Below, piece after piece: positions 15,818-24,399 of a stretch of DNA of 64,000 nt. Location: the NCBI RefSeq assembly GCF_944324935.1, contig NZ_CALUYG010000002.1:1-64000 (forward strand), written 5' to 3'. The notes below the pieces were generated by a model. That model saw only the letters and a program-made list of their open reading frames with translations, was not told the DNA's origin and searched no databases. A program made the position numbers and the translations under genes. Position 1 is the stretch's first letter; each line of letters starts with the position of its first letter. Source of the DNA: an uncultured Desulfovibrio sp. Its GTDB lineage: Bacteria; Desulfobacterota; Desulfovibrionia; Desulfovibrionales; Desulfovibrionaceae.

Positions 15818-16606
15818 GTGACGACGGATGAGCGGGCAAAAAGGCCGGATGTGCGGCAGGTGTGCGATTTCCTCCAGACGTTCTGTGCCGTCATGCTGGC
15901 GGACGGCGCGCAGACCCTGCGGGTGGAGCGCAACGCGCGCCGTATCGGCATGGCCTGCGGCATGGCGGTGGAGCTGGCCATGTTTTCGCGGCATATCATG
16001 CTGACGGTGCGTGAGGGCGAAGACGGCGAAAGCCGTACCGTCGTCCGCTCCGTCCCGGCCGGCGGCCCCAATTTCCTGCGCGTGCAGGCGCTCAATGCGC
16101 TGGGCTGGCGCATGGTCAATGAGCATCTGCCGCTTGAGGACGCCTGGCGGGAGATGGAGCATATCCTGGCGCTGCCCTCCGTGCCGCCGCTGCGGCTCTG
16201 CCTGCTCGTGGCCTGCGCCAATGCCGCGTTCTGCCGCCTGTTCGAAGGGGATGTCGTGGCCATGCTGCTGGTGTTCGTGGCGACGCTGGTCGGCTTCAGG
16301 GTGCGGCAGGCGCTGGGCGGCATGGGCATGAATCCCAAGATCGTTTACCTCTTTGCCGCCTTCTGCGCCTCGCTGACGGCCTCCTGCGGCGTCATCTGGC
16401 AGTGGGGCACGACGCCGCAGACGGCGCTGGGGGTCAGCGTGCTCTTCCTCATCCCCGGCATCCCGCTCATCAACGCCGTCCAGGACGTCCTCGACGGCCA
16501 TGTGCTGATGGGCATCACCCGCGCCGTCCAGGCGGGCATGCTCATTGCCGCCATCGCGCTGGGCCTGTCGCTGACCATGCTGCTGGTGGAAGGAGCGGGC
16601 GTATGA
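15818..16606 (+). CDS. ThrE-type threonine/serine exporter, first subunit
   Basis: 262 residues. A cytosolic N-terminal DUF1212 (ThrE) domain with DFLQTFCAVMLADGAQTLRVERNARRI is followed by about five hydrophobic helices, including the GVSVLFLIPGIPLINAVQDVLDG motif typical of the family. Amino-acid export is known for ThrE of Corynebacterium; here the protein is split in two, as in many bacteria (YjjP/YjjB). Start GTG 15818 follows GGAGG at 15809. Overlaps the next subunit by ATGA. Confidence 0.85.
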   Translation: MTTDERAKRPDVRQVCDFLQTFCAVMLADGAQTLRVERNARRIGMACGMAVELAMFSRHIMLTVREGEDGESRTVVRSVPAGGPNFLRVQALNALGWRMVNEHLPLEDAWREMEHILALPSVPPLRLCLLVACANAAFCRLFEGDVVAMLLVFVATLVGFRVRQALGGMGMNPKIVYLFAAFCASLTASCGVIWQWGTTPQTALGVSVLFLIPGIPLINAVQDVLDGHVLMGITRAVQAGMLIAAIALGLSLTMLLVEGAGV

Positions 16607-17157
16607 ACGATGTGCTGACGCTGGCCGCCGAGGCCGTGGCCGACGGCCTGTTCGCCGTGGTGGCCTGCATAGGCTTTGCCCTCATCTCCAATGCGCCGCG
16701 ACCGGTCTGTCTGGTGGCGGGCGTGCTGGCGGGGCTTGGGCACATGACACGCTTCGTGCTGCTGCACGCGGGCATGGGCATCACCTCGGCCTCGCTCTGC
16801 GGGGCGACGCTGGTGTCCTTTTGCAGCATGGCCTGTGCGCGGCGCTGGCATACGCCGGCGGAGTTCTACGCCTTCCCGGCCCTGCTGCCCATGATCCCGG
16901 GCATGTACGCTTACCGTACCATCCTGGCGACCATGCATTTCCTGTCCGCCACGGAAGCGGTCGACCGAGAGACGCTGCTCGTGGACATCGCCTACAATGC
17001 GCTGACCACCTGCAGCGTCATGGGGGCGCTGGTCATCGGGGCCATCGTGCCGCTGTTCGCCCTGCATGGCGAGTCGCCGCTCACGCGCTGGTACCGTCGC
17101 GCCACCGGCGCGGAGAAGCGCGGGGGCGGGCATGAGGCCCCGCCGCGACAGGGCTGA
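16603..17157 (+). CDS. ThrE-type threonine/serine exporter, second subunit (DUF3815)
   Basis: 184 residues, four to five membrane helices, with the family segment FPALLPMIPGMYAYRTI. It supplies the C-terminal half of a ThrE-like exporter (YjjB-type). Its ATG overlaps the stop of the first subunit, so the two are made together. The last 25 residues are basic and cytosolic. The substrate could equally be another small acid: E. coli YjjPB exports succinate. Confidence 0.82.
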   Translation: MNDVLTLAAEAVADGLFAVVACIGFALISNAPRPVCLVAGVLAGLGHMTRFVLLHAGMGITSASLCGATLVSFCSMACARRWHTPAEFYAFPALLPMIPGMYAYRTILATMHFLSATEAVDRETLLVDIAYNALTTCSVMGALVIGAIVPLFALHGESPLTRWYRRATGAEKRGGGHEAPPRQG

Positions 17158-17339
17158 GGACCCGCGGCATACGGCCGGACAGGGCTCGCGCATCCGTTTT
17201 TGCCTTTTGCCGACGCCTGTGCTACTGCCTGAGCGGCAAACGCGGCAGCCGCGGCACAGACGTCCCGGCGGGCGTTCCCTTCCCGCCGCGGGATGGACCA
17301 GCCGTCAGCCGCCGCCAGATTCTTTCCCGGAGGACCTCC

Positions 17340-18230
17340 ATGCCCCTGCCAGCTTTCCTCGCATCCGAATACGCGCCGGTCGCGCCGCAGGCCGCCGCCT
17401 TCCACATCATCCCTGTGCCGCTGGAACAGAGCGTCTCCTACGGGAGCGGCACGGCTCGCGGCCCGCGGGCCATCCTGGAAGCCTCCCAGCAGCTCGAAGC
17501 CTGGGACGGCCGCAGCGCTCCCGGCGAGGCGGGCCTCCACACCGCGCCGCTCATCCCCTGCGACGGCCCGGTGGAAACGGTGCTGGAGCGCATAGAGGCC
17601 GCCGTGCGTGAGGCGCTTGCCTGCCGGGCCTGCCCGGTGCTGCTGGGCGGCGAACATACGGTGACGCTGGGGGCCCTGCGGGCGCTGGCCGCCGGCGGAG
17701 AGCCCTTTGGCGTCGTGCAGTTCGACGCGCACGCCGATCTTCGCTCCAGCTATGAGGGGTCCATCTACTCGCATGCCTGCGTCATGCACCGGGCCGTGGC
17801 GGACCTGGGCCTGCCGCTGGCCCAGTTCGCCGTGCGGGACATGAGCCGTGAGGAGGGCGCCGTCCGGGAGCGGTACGGGGTCATCCGCCACGATGCGGAC
17901 ACGCTGGCCCGGCAGGGACTGCCGGACAGCCCGCTGCCGGACGACTTCCCGCGCCGGATATATATTTCCTTTGACGTGGACGGCTTCGATGCCTCGCTCA
18001 TGCCCGCCACGGGGACGCCGTCCCCCGGCGGCCTGTTCTGGCATCAGGCCATGCAGCTGCTGGAAGCCTGCCTGCGCGGGCGGGAAGCGGTGGGCATGGA
18101 CGTGGTGGAGCTGGCCCCCATCCCCGGTCTGCACCATGCGGACTTCACCGCCGCCAAGCTCGTGCATGCCCTCATGGGCTTTGCCCAGCGGGCGGCGAGC
18201 GGAACGGACGCTCCTGGAAGGAGGAAATAG
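17340..18230 (+). CDS. speB: agmatinase-type ureohydrolase
   Basis: Arginase/agmatinase superfamily enzyme expected to cleave agmatine to putrescine and urea. 296 residues with the binuclear Mn ligands in GGEHTVT, FDAHADLR and SFDVDGFDASLMPATGTP. The substrate loop SPGGLFWHQ favours agmatinase over arginase. ATG 17340 follows GGAGGACC. panB begins one base after its stop. No arginine decarboxylase is in the window, so the agmatine source is unknown. The 182 bases upstream contain a GC-rich hairpin (CGGCGGG / CCCGCCG) but no convincing promoter. Confidence 0.9.
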   Translation: MPLPAFLASEYAPVAPQAAAFHIIPVPLEQSVSYGSGTARGPRAILEASQQLEAWDGRSAPGEAGLHTAPLIPCDGPVETVLERIEAAVREALACRACPVLLGGEHTVTLGALRALAAGGEPFGVVQFDAHADLRSSYEGSIYSHACVMHRAVADLGLPLAQFAVRDMSREEGAVRERYGVIRHDADTLARQGLPDSPLPDDFPRRIYISFDVDGFDASLMPATGTPSPGGLFWHQAMQLLEACLRGREAVGMDVVELAPIPGLHHADFTAAKLVHALMGFAQRAASGTDAPGRRK

Positions 18231-18231
18231 C

Positions 18232-19056
18232 ATGAAGGAAACCGCCGTGACCTTTCGCGCCGCCAAGGGGCAGCGCAAATTGTCCATGCTGACGGCCTAC
18301 GACTACACCACGGCCCGGCTCATGGAGCAAAGCGGTGTGGACGCCCTGCTGGTGGGCGATTCGCTGGGCATGGTGATGCTCGGGCATGCGGATACGCTCA
18401 GCGTGACGATGGAGGACATGATCCGCCATTGCGCCGCCGTGGCGCGCGGCTGTCAGCGGCCCCTGCTGGTCTGCGACATGCCCTTTATGAGCTATCAGCT
18501 CTCGGCGGAGCAGGCCTGCGCCAATGCCGGACGGCTGGTCAAGGAAGGCCGGGCGCAGGCCGTCAAGCTGGAGGGCGGCGCGGAATTCACCGAGCATGTC
18601 CGGGCCATCGTGCGCGCTTCCATCCCGGTCATGGGGCATATCGGTCTGACGCCGCAGTCCGTGCATGCGCTCGGCGGCTTCAAGGTGCAGGGCAAGGTCC
18701 CGGAAGCGGCCCAGAAGCTGCTGGACGACGCCCGCGCTCTGGAAGTGGCCGGGGCCTTTGCCCTGGTGCTGGAGTGCGTGCCCGCGCCGCTGGCCCGGCG
18801 CATCAGCTCGGCCGTGACCATCCCCACCATCGGCATCGGGGCGGGGCCGGATTGCGACGGACAGGTGCTGGTCTGGCAGGACATGCTGGGCATGGTGGAC
18901 GGCATGGCCCCCAAATTCGTGCGCCACTTCGCCGAATGCGGAACGGACATGCGCGCCGCCTTTGCCGCTTATGTGCAGGCCGTGCAGGAGGGCAGCTTTC
19001 CGGCCGAGGAGCATTGCTTCAGCATGGATGAGGAGATGCTCGGCAAGCTGTACTGA
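18232..19056 (+). CDS. panB: 3-methyl-2-oxobutanoate hydroxymethyltransferase
   Basis: Makes ketopantoate from 2-oxoisovalerate and methylene-THF, the first committed step of pantothenate synthesis. 274 residues with KLSMLTAYDYTTARL, LLVGDSLGMVMLGH, MPFMSYQLS, KLEGG and PTIGIGAGPDCDGQ. ATG 18232 follows GGAAGGAGG at 18216. It is coupled to speB with a one-base gap. panC lies separately at 12683. Confidence 0.96.
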   Translation: MKETAVTFRAAKGQRKLSMLTAYDYTTARLMEQSGVDALLVGDSLGMVMLGHADTLSVTMEDMIRHCAAVARGCQRPLLVCDMPFMSYQLSAEQACANAGRLVKEGRAQAVKLEGGAEFTEHVRAIVRASIPVMGHIGLTPQSVHALGGFKVQGKVPEAAQKLLDDARALEVAGAFALVLECVPAPLARRISSAVTIPTIGIGAGPDCDGQVLVWQDMLGMVDGMAPKFVRHFAECGTDMRAAFAAYVQAVQEGSFPAEEHCFSMDEEMLGKLY

Positions 19057-19079
19057 GGCATTTTCGTACGGCGGGGCGT

Positions 19080-19105
19080 GCCGGCCGGGCCTTGCCCGTG
19101 CCGGC
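19080..19105. other. strong GC hairpin between convergent panB and abgA-like genes
   Basis: GCCGGC-CGGGC / GCCCG-T-GCCGGC with a three-base loop. No T run on either side, so at best a Rho-assisted or weak terminator shared by the two converging genes. Confidence 0.4.
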
Positions 19106-19114
19106 CGCCCGTCT

Positions 19115-20419
19115 TCAGGCCGGCGAGCCCTCATCGTCGGCGAGCTCCCGGCACGCCGCCGCCAGCCAGCACAGACCCGGCCAGAGGCTGGCCTCGTCAA
19201 GGTCGAAGTCCGGGGCATGGTGGCCCGCCTTCAGGTCGCTGCCAAGGATGGCGTAGGCGGCCCTGCCGCCGGCAGCCTGCACGGCGCGCATGAAGGCGGC
19301 GGCATCATCGCTGGCCCCCATGACGGCCTGTTCCTTCACCTGCGCAAAAAGCGGACGGCCCTGCTCCGTCCGCAGGGAACGGGCCAGCGCGGCCAGCCGG
19401 GCCGCAAGATCGGCATCGCTGTCCGCCGCCGGAGCTTCCCCCACCACTGAGATGCGGCAGGCGAGGCCGTACATGGCGGCAGCGCCTTCCAGGACGGCGC
19501 GGGCACGCGCAAAGAGATCCCCGGCCATATCGCCGCTGGCGGCGCGGGTCTCGCCGCGCAGCAGGGCCGTTTCCGCCACCACGTTGCGCGCGCCGCCGCC
19601 GCGCAGTTCCCCCACATGGATGCGGCTCTCCCCGTCGCCGTAGCGCGGCAGATCATGCAGGCCGAGCAGGGCCGTGGCCGCTCCCTTGAGGGCATCGCGG
19701 CCCTCCTGCGGGGCCTTGGCCGCATGGGCGGCCCGACCGGTAAAGAGCGCATCGAACTTGGTGCTGGCCAGAAGTCCCGACGCTCCGGTGACCAGCGTGC
19801 CCGTGGGCTGTCCCAGGCCCACATGCACGGCCAGGAAGCAGGGGGCGTCCCGTACCTGATCCAGCATGGCGGCCGCTCCGCGCACGCCCTCTTCCGCCGG
19901 CTGGAACAGCAGGCGGACACGCCGCCGCAGCGGCGGCCCCGACTGGAGCAGGGCGGCAAGGCCCAGTCCGAGAGCGGCATGGGCATCATGGCCGCAGGCG
20001 TGGCACTGCCCGGCATGGCGCGAGGCATAGCCGTTCGCGGCCGGGGCGTGCTCCGGGGCATGGCTTTCCGTCAGCGGCAGGGCATCCAGATCGAAGCGCA
20101 CGGCAAGGACGAGCGGAGCGGCCTGCGGGCCCATGTCCGTCACGACGCCGGTACAGTCGCCCATGCGGCGCAGCAGTTCTTCGTCCGCGCCTTCGTCGCG
20201 GGCACGGCGTCGTGCTGCCGTAAGGCGCTGCGGATCGGGCAGGCCCATACGGGCCCCCGGGTCGATGACCTCCCTGCCGACGCGCGGGGAGAGACCCAGA
20301 TTCTGCAAAATGCCGGCAATATGCGCCGTGGTCCAGAATTCCGTCCAGCCTTCCTCGGCGTGGGCATGCAGTTCCCGTCGCCAGCGCGACAGGGCGCGGC
20401 GTATGGCCGGTGCGTCCAT
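19115..20419 (-). CDS. M20 amidohydrolase similar to AbgA
   Basis: 434-residue M20D metallopeptidase. Metal-site segments: FDLDALPLTES, HACGHDAHAALGLGLA, FQPAEEGVRGA and the late AGHHAPDFDLDE. Two stretches resemble E. coli AbgA (p-aminobenzoyl-glutamate hydrolase, A subunit): LSRWRRELHAHAEEGWTEF and REVIDPGARMGLPDPQRLTAARRRA, and the length matches. AbgA normally works with AbgB, which is not next to it, so the substrate is uncertain. ATG 20419 follows AGAGGA; an in-frame extension to 20482 is less likely. Confidence 0.82.
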   Translation of the reverse strand: MDAPAIRRALSRWRRELHAHAEEGWTEFWTTAHIAGILQNLGLSPRVGREVIDPGARMGLPDPQRLTAARRRARDEGADEELLRRMGDCTGVVTDMGPQAAPLVLAVRFDLDALPLTESHAPEHAPAANGYASRHAGQCHACGHDAHAALGLGLAALLQSGPPLRRRVRLLFQPAEEGVRGAAAMLDQVRDAPCFLAVHVGLGQPTGTLVTGASGLLASTKFDALFTGRAAHAAKAPQEGRDALKGAATALLGLHDLPRYGDGESRIHVGELRGGGARNVVAETALLRGETRAASGDMAGDLFARARAVLEGAAAMYGLACRISVVGEAPAADSDADLAARLAALARSLRTEQGRPLFAQVKEQAVMGASDDAAAFMRAVQAAGGRAAYAILGSDLKAGHHAPDFDLDEASLWPGLCWLAAACRELADDEGSPA

Positions 20420-20494
20420 GCGATCCTCTTCTGTGGGGTAACGTTGCGGCGGCCGTGCCGCAGGCCCGAAGGCGGACGGCATACCGGCCTGAAC

Positions 20495-20521
20495 GGGGGG
20501 AGCCTTGTTGCGGCTCCCCCC
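20495..20521 (-). terminator. hairpin downstream of pit
   Basis: GGGGGGAGCC / GGCTCCCCCC with a short loop, 34 bases past the pit stop on the minus strand. It lacks a T run, so termination is uncertain. Confidence 0.4.
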
Positions 20522-20554
20522 GGCAGGCGGATCATCCGTGAAGCGGGGCCGGCA

Positions 20555-21562
20555 TCAGGCCCAGATGAGGTGCAGGATCAGATAGGACAGGCAGCCGATG
20601 ACCGAGGCGGCGGGCAGGGTCAGCACCCAGGCGATGACGAGCTGGCCTGCCACGTTCCAGCGCACGGCGCTCAGGCGCTTGGTGGAGCCGACGCCGAAGA
20701 TGCAGGCGGAGATGGTGTGCGTGGTGCTCACCGGCGCGCCGACCAGGGACGCGCCCGCAATGACGATGGAGGCCGACGTCTCGGCGGCAAAGCCGTGCAC
20801 GGGCTCCAGCTTGAAGATGCGATGGCCCATGGTCTTGACGATCTTCCAGCCGCCGATGGCCGTGCCGAGCGCCATGGCGCCCGCGCAGCTCAGCTTGACC
20901 CAGAGCGGCACATGCTCCGTGCTGTCGGCAAAGCCGAAGATCATAAGCGCGAGCGTGATGATGCCCATGGTCTTCTGGGCGTCATTGAGGCCGTGGCTGG
21001 TGGCCATGAAGCCGGCGGAGAGCAGCTGGAGCTTGCGGAAGGCCCGGTTGACCTTGCTGCGTTGTATGGGCGCGCAGACCCAGAAGATGATCCACATGAG
21101 CAGGAAGCCCACGGCATAGCCCGACAGGGGCGAGATGACGAGCGGCAGCAGCACCTTGCTCATGATGCCGTAGAGGTTGAGGCCGGCCATGCCGCTGTGG
21201 GCGACGGCCGCTCCGATGAGCCCGCCGATGAGCGCATGCGACGACGAGGAGGGAATGCCGAAATACCAGGTGATGCAGTTCCAGCCGATGGCCCCGACCA
21301 GGGCGGCCAGCACCAGCACATGGCTGCCTTCCACCACTTCGGGCAGTACGATGCCGCTGCCCAGGGTCTTGGCCACTTCCGTGCCCAGCAGCGCGCCCAC
21401 CAGGTTGAGCGTGGCCGCACAGCCCACGGCCAGCCGCGGCGTGACCACCTTGGTGGAGACCACGGTGGCGATGGCGTTGGCGCAGTCGTGCGCGCCGTTG
21501 GTGAAGTCGAAGACCAGGGCGACCAGCACGATCAGCGCAAGGAGGAGGGGGATCTCAAACAT
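20555..21562 (-). CDS. pit: inorganic phosphate transporter, Pit family
   Basis: 335-residue membrane protein with about ten helices. It has the duplicated Pit signatures FDFTNGAHDCANAIATVVSTKVVTP-type near the N-terminus and GAPVSTTHTISACIFGVGSTKR near the C-terminus. Cation-coupled uptake of phosphate (or metal phosphate) is known for the family. Its start overlaps the end of the DUF47 gene by eight bases, a standard PitU-Pit arrangement. Confidence 0.92.
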   Translation of the reverse strand: MFEIPLLLALIVLVALVFDFTNGAHDCANAIATVVSTKVVTPRLAVGCAATLNLVGALLGTEVAKTLGSGIVLPEVVEGSHVLVLAALVGAIGWNCITWYFGIPSSSSHALIGGLIGAAVAHSGMAGLNLYGIMSKVLLPLVISPLSGYAVGFLLMWIIFWVCAPIQRSKVNRAFRKLQLLSAGFMATSHGLNDAQKTMGIITLALMIFGFADSTEHVPLWVKLSCAGAMALGTAIGGWKIVKTMGHRIFKLEPVHGFAAETSASIVIAGASLVGAPVSTTHTISACIFGVGSTKRLSAVRWNVAGQLVIAWVLTLPAASVIGCLSYLILHLIWA

Positions 21563-22184
21563 TTTTCAATACCGCTTCCTCAAGGGTTTCGGCAAGGCTG
21601 TTGACGTTTTCCAGCAGCATGCTGATACGGTCATACGCCTGACTCCACTTGAGCATATCCATGATGGCGGCGGGGGTGATCTCCCCCTGGGGGTCCATGA
21701 GCTCCGCCAGTCCCACGGCCAGCAGCATGTCGCATTCGTCGCGCAGGGTGCGGAAGGCGTGGGTCTTGTGGCAGTCCGTGCGGTGCGTGAGCCCGTCCAG
21801 CATGAGCTGGGTAAGATCCAGCATGGCGCTGATGGTGCGGGCCATCTGCACCATGGGGAAGCGCATCTGGGAAAATTCGAAGATATGCAGGCGGGTGGTG
21901 AGGGTGTGGATGCAGTCCATGGTCTCCTCCTGCATCTGATTGATGCGGAGGATGTCTTCGCGGTCGATGGGGGTGATGAAGGTTTGCGAGAGATCGCGGA
22001 TGATCTTGACGTGCAGCACGTCCCCCTGTTCTTCCAGCAAGGAGATCTGTTTGTGGGCGTCGTCCACGGCGGCAAGGTTTTCCATCATGCCCACGAGATG
22101 GTGGACCATGTGGCGGAGCAGGGTGTTCTGCTCCATGAGCATTTCAAAAAAGGGGGCCGACTTGGGTAGCAGGGATGCGAACAT
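21555..22184 (-). CDS. DUF47 PhoU-like accessory protein of Pit
   Basis: 209-residue all-helical protein of the DUF47 (TIGR00153) group, related to PhoU. DREDILRINQMQEETMD is the family core motif; the N-terminus LLPKSAPFFEMLMEQNTLL is also typical. Such proteins are encoded with Pit transporters and are thought to regulate them. GAGGAGA precedes ATG 22184. First gene of the two-gene operon. Confidence 0.88.
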   Translation of the reverse strand: MFASLLPKSAPFFEMLMEQNTLLRHMVHHLVGMMENLAAVDDAHKQISLLEEQGDVLHVKIIRDLSQTFITPIDREDILRINQMQEETMDCIHTLTTRLHIFEFSQMRFPMVQMARTISAMLDLTQLMLDGLTHRTDCHKTHAFRTLRDECDMLLAVGLAELMDPQGEITPAAIMDMLKWSQAYDRISMLLENVNSLAETLEEAVLKNV

Positions 22185-22225
22185 GCCGTCTCCTCAAAAA
22201 AGGTGGCGGAAAAAGGGGTGAAGAC

Positions 22226-23254
22226 TCAGGCGCGCTCCCAGGCGGGAGCGCCGGCCGCAGAGCCGCGTTCCGTGGGAGACATAGTACCGTAACGGCTGTG
22301 CGTTTCAAGCCATTTTCGGAAATGATTTCCCAGAAAGGGCATCTGCTGCCAGGCCGGCAGGCACAGCCACCGGCCGCCGGGGCCGGCGAGGCAGGCATGG
22401 TGCAGCAGGAAGCGTTCCGCCCCGGACGGCTGGTCGTCGCCCGGCGTCCCATAGCGGCTGTCGCCGCACAGCGGCAGGCCGAGACTCGCCGCGTGGGCCC
22501 GGATCTGATGGCGGGCCCCGCAGCGGATGACGCAGGCCGCCAGCGTGACGGCCCGCCGTGCCGGCGGCAGGCCGTTGGCCGCCAGGACGGCGGCCGCCGC
22601 GTCGCCGTGCAGCGCATGCAGCGGGTAAAAGCGGGTTTGGCGCAGCGGCGGGGCCGCCCTGTCCAGCACCCGGCTGCTGCGCCGGTTGTTCACGTCCAGG
22701 GCCCGGTTCGCCGTCAGCGGCGCGGCAAGCTCGCCGCACAGCAGGGCCAGGTAGCATTTGCTCCAGCATCCGTCCGCCTCCTCCGCGCGGAAGCGGCGGG
22801 CCGCCTCCGCGGAAAGGGCCGCGCAGACGATGCCGGAAGTGCCCCTGTCCAGCCGCTGGAGGAAATGCAGGGGCGCAGGCCGGGCCGTTGCGTCCCAGAG
22901 CGCTTGCGCCGCGGCTTCCAGGGTCGGGGCCGGGCGTCCGGCAAGGGGGCTGCTGTGCAGTCCCGCCGGTTTGGCAAAGGCCACATAGTCGCCGTGCCGG
23001 GCCAGCAGGACGACGTCGGCCGTGGCGTCCGCCGGCTGTCCGGCGGCGGGCAGTTCGATGGTCTGCCCCGCGCGCAGCCGCTGCGCCGCCGTGGCGGGCG
23101 TGCCGTCCACCTGTATGCCGCCGTCGGCGATCAGGCGGCGGGCGGCGCGCAGGCTCAGGCCGCATGTCGCCATGAGGGCGCGGTCCAGCCGCTCGCCATG
23201 CCGGGCGGCGTCCACCGGTACGCACGTCGTCCGCATTCTGGGCGGCATGCTCAT
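22226..23254 (-). CDS. RluA-family 23S/large rRNA pseudouridine synthase
   Basis: 342 residues: an S4 RNA-binding domain at the N-terminus (RLDRALMATCGLSLRAARRLIADGGIQVDG) and a RluA-type catalytic domain with the aspartate in FLQRLDRGTSGIV. QIRAHAASLGLPLCGDSRYG is the conserved C-terminal motif. The exact target site (RluC or RluD type) cannot be told. ATG 23254 overlaps the stop of the CofD-like gene (ATGA), with GGGGAGAGC before it. Last gene of the rpmH-led run. Confidence 0.88.
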   Translation of the reverse strand: MSMPPRMRTTCVPVDAARHGERLDRALMATCGLSLRAARRLIADGGIQVDGTPATAAQRLRAGQTIELPAAGQPADATADVVLLARHGDYVAFAKPAGLHSSPLAGRPAPTLEAAAQALWDATARPAPLHFLQRLDRGTSGIVCAALSAEAARRFRAEEADGCWSKCYLALLCGELAAPLTANRALDVNNRRSSRVLDRAAPPLRQTRFYPLHALHGDAAAAVLAANGLPPARRAVTLAACVIRCGARHQIRAHAASLGLPLCGDSRYGTPGDDQPSGAERFLLHHACLAGPGGRWLCLPAWQQMPFLGNHFRKWLETHSRYGTMSPTERGSAAGAPAWERA

Positions 23255-24399
23255 GCTCTCCCCTGGCGGCAGAGCCCGCAGAGCAGGCGCGCCACCTTCT
23301 CGGGATCGTGGCGCTCGGGCAGATCGGGGCGCACCATATCCACATCCAGCACGCGCACGCCCAGATCCGCCAGCGCGGTGGTATCGCAGCCGCCCTCGTA
23401 GACGCCGCGCTGCCTGTCCACGACGACCCATTGCAACAGCTCCTGTGGGCGCGCATCGGGGCAGTCGGCCCGCAGGGCGTCCAGGATCATGCGGGTCTGC
23501 CCCAGGATGGACAGGCCGCAGACTTCCTTGTCCTGTCCCGAATTGGGCAGGAAGACCTTGGGACAGTCGGCTGCCCGTACGGCCCGTCCCACGCCCGCCG
23601 GCAGCAGATTGGCCAGCACGCTGGTGTAGAAACTGCCCATCGGGTAGCAGATGAGTCCGGCGCTTTGCAGATAGGTTGCCGCCGTACGGGTGATGGCCGG
23701 ACGACAGGGGGTCATGTCGTGGAAGGGGCGGTCCGGCTCGTGAACGGTGAGGAAGAGACGGCGGATGTGCTGCCCCAGGTGGCCGAAATGATGCTGGCCC
23801 ACCACCCGGCTGCCGTCGTCCAGCAGGGCCGCAAGGTGCAGGTTCTCTTCCACGATGGGGGTGACGACGCCGCGCGCCTGCAGGAGTCGTGAAAAAAAGG
23901 CCAGCACGGGCCCGAAATCGCGTCGGTGCTCCAGATAGCCTCCGGCCAGCATGAGGTTGCCGAGGCTTGCGTAGCGCGCGTCGAAATGCGGGGGCATGCG
24001 GCGCAGGAAAAAGGAGAGATACAGCCGCATGGCGGCCGCGAGGACCTCCGGCAATTCGCGCCAGCAGGGATGGAGGCTTTCGCCGAGGCCGCGCAGCGTG
24101 CGGCGCAGCTCGTCGGGGTCGCCGTCTTCGGGCAGGCGGTGTTCCCAGAGTTCCAGCACGGCGGGCGGGATGATGTCGCGGTCGGCCAGGGCCGCCAGCC
24201 GGTTACGGATGTCGCCCACGGCGGGCATGGCGAAGGCCCGGCGCAGACTGGCCGTGCTGCCGCCGGAATCAAAGGGCGTCACCAGATGGACGGAATGATG
24301 CGTCAGGCGGGTAAGGCTGCGGCTGACCTCCCGCAGGGCCGTACCGCCGGTGAAGAAGACCAGACGAGGACCGAGCGCCGGGGGAGGCGGCGTCCTCAT
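23251..24399 (-). CDS. CofD-like (YvcK/UPF0052 superfamily) protein
   Basis: 382 residues. LVFFTGGTALREVSRSLTRL and LVTPFDSGGSTASLRRAF are the nucleotide/phosphosugar-binding signatures of the CofD/YvcK superfamily. PAVGDIRNRLAALAD and YPMGSFYTSVLANLLP also fit. It most resembles the CofD-like members annotated with the so-called GAK system of Desulfovibrio and relatives, but no GAK partner gene is adjacent. The substrate is unknown. It overlaps both neighbours by ATGA, so it is made together with the exonuclease and the pseudouridine synthase. Confidence 0.78.
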   Translation of the reverse strand: MRTPPPPALGPRLVFFTGGTALREVSRSLTRLTHHSVHLVTPFDSGGSTASLRRAFAMPAVGDIRNRLAALADRDIIPPAVLELWEHRLPEDGDPDELRRTLRGLGESLHPCWRELPEVLAAAMRLYLSFFLRRMPPHFDARYASLGNLMLAGGYLEHRRDFGPVLAFFSRLLQARGVVTPIVEENLHLAALLDDGSRVVGQHHFGHLGQHIRRLFLTVHEPDRPFHDMTPCRPAITRTAATYLQSAGLICYPMGSFYTSVLANLLPAGVGRAVRAADCPKVFLPNSGQDKEVCGLSILGQTRMILDALRADCPDARPQELLQWVVVDRQRGVYEGGCDTTALADLGVRVLDVDMVRPDLPERHDPEKVARLLCGLCRQGRA

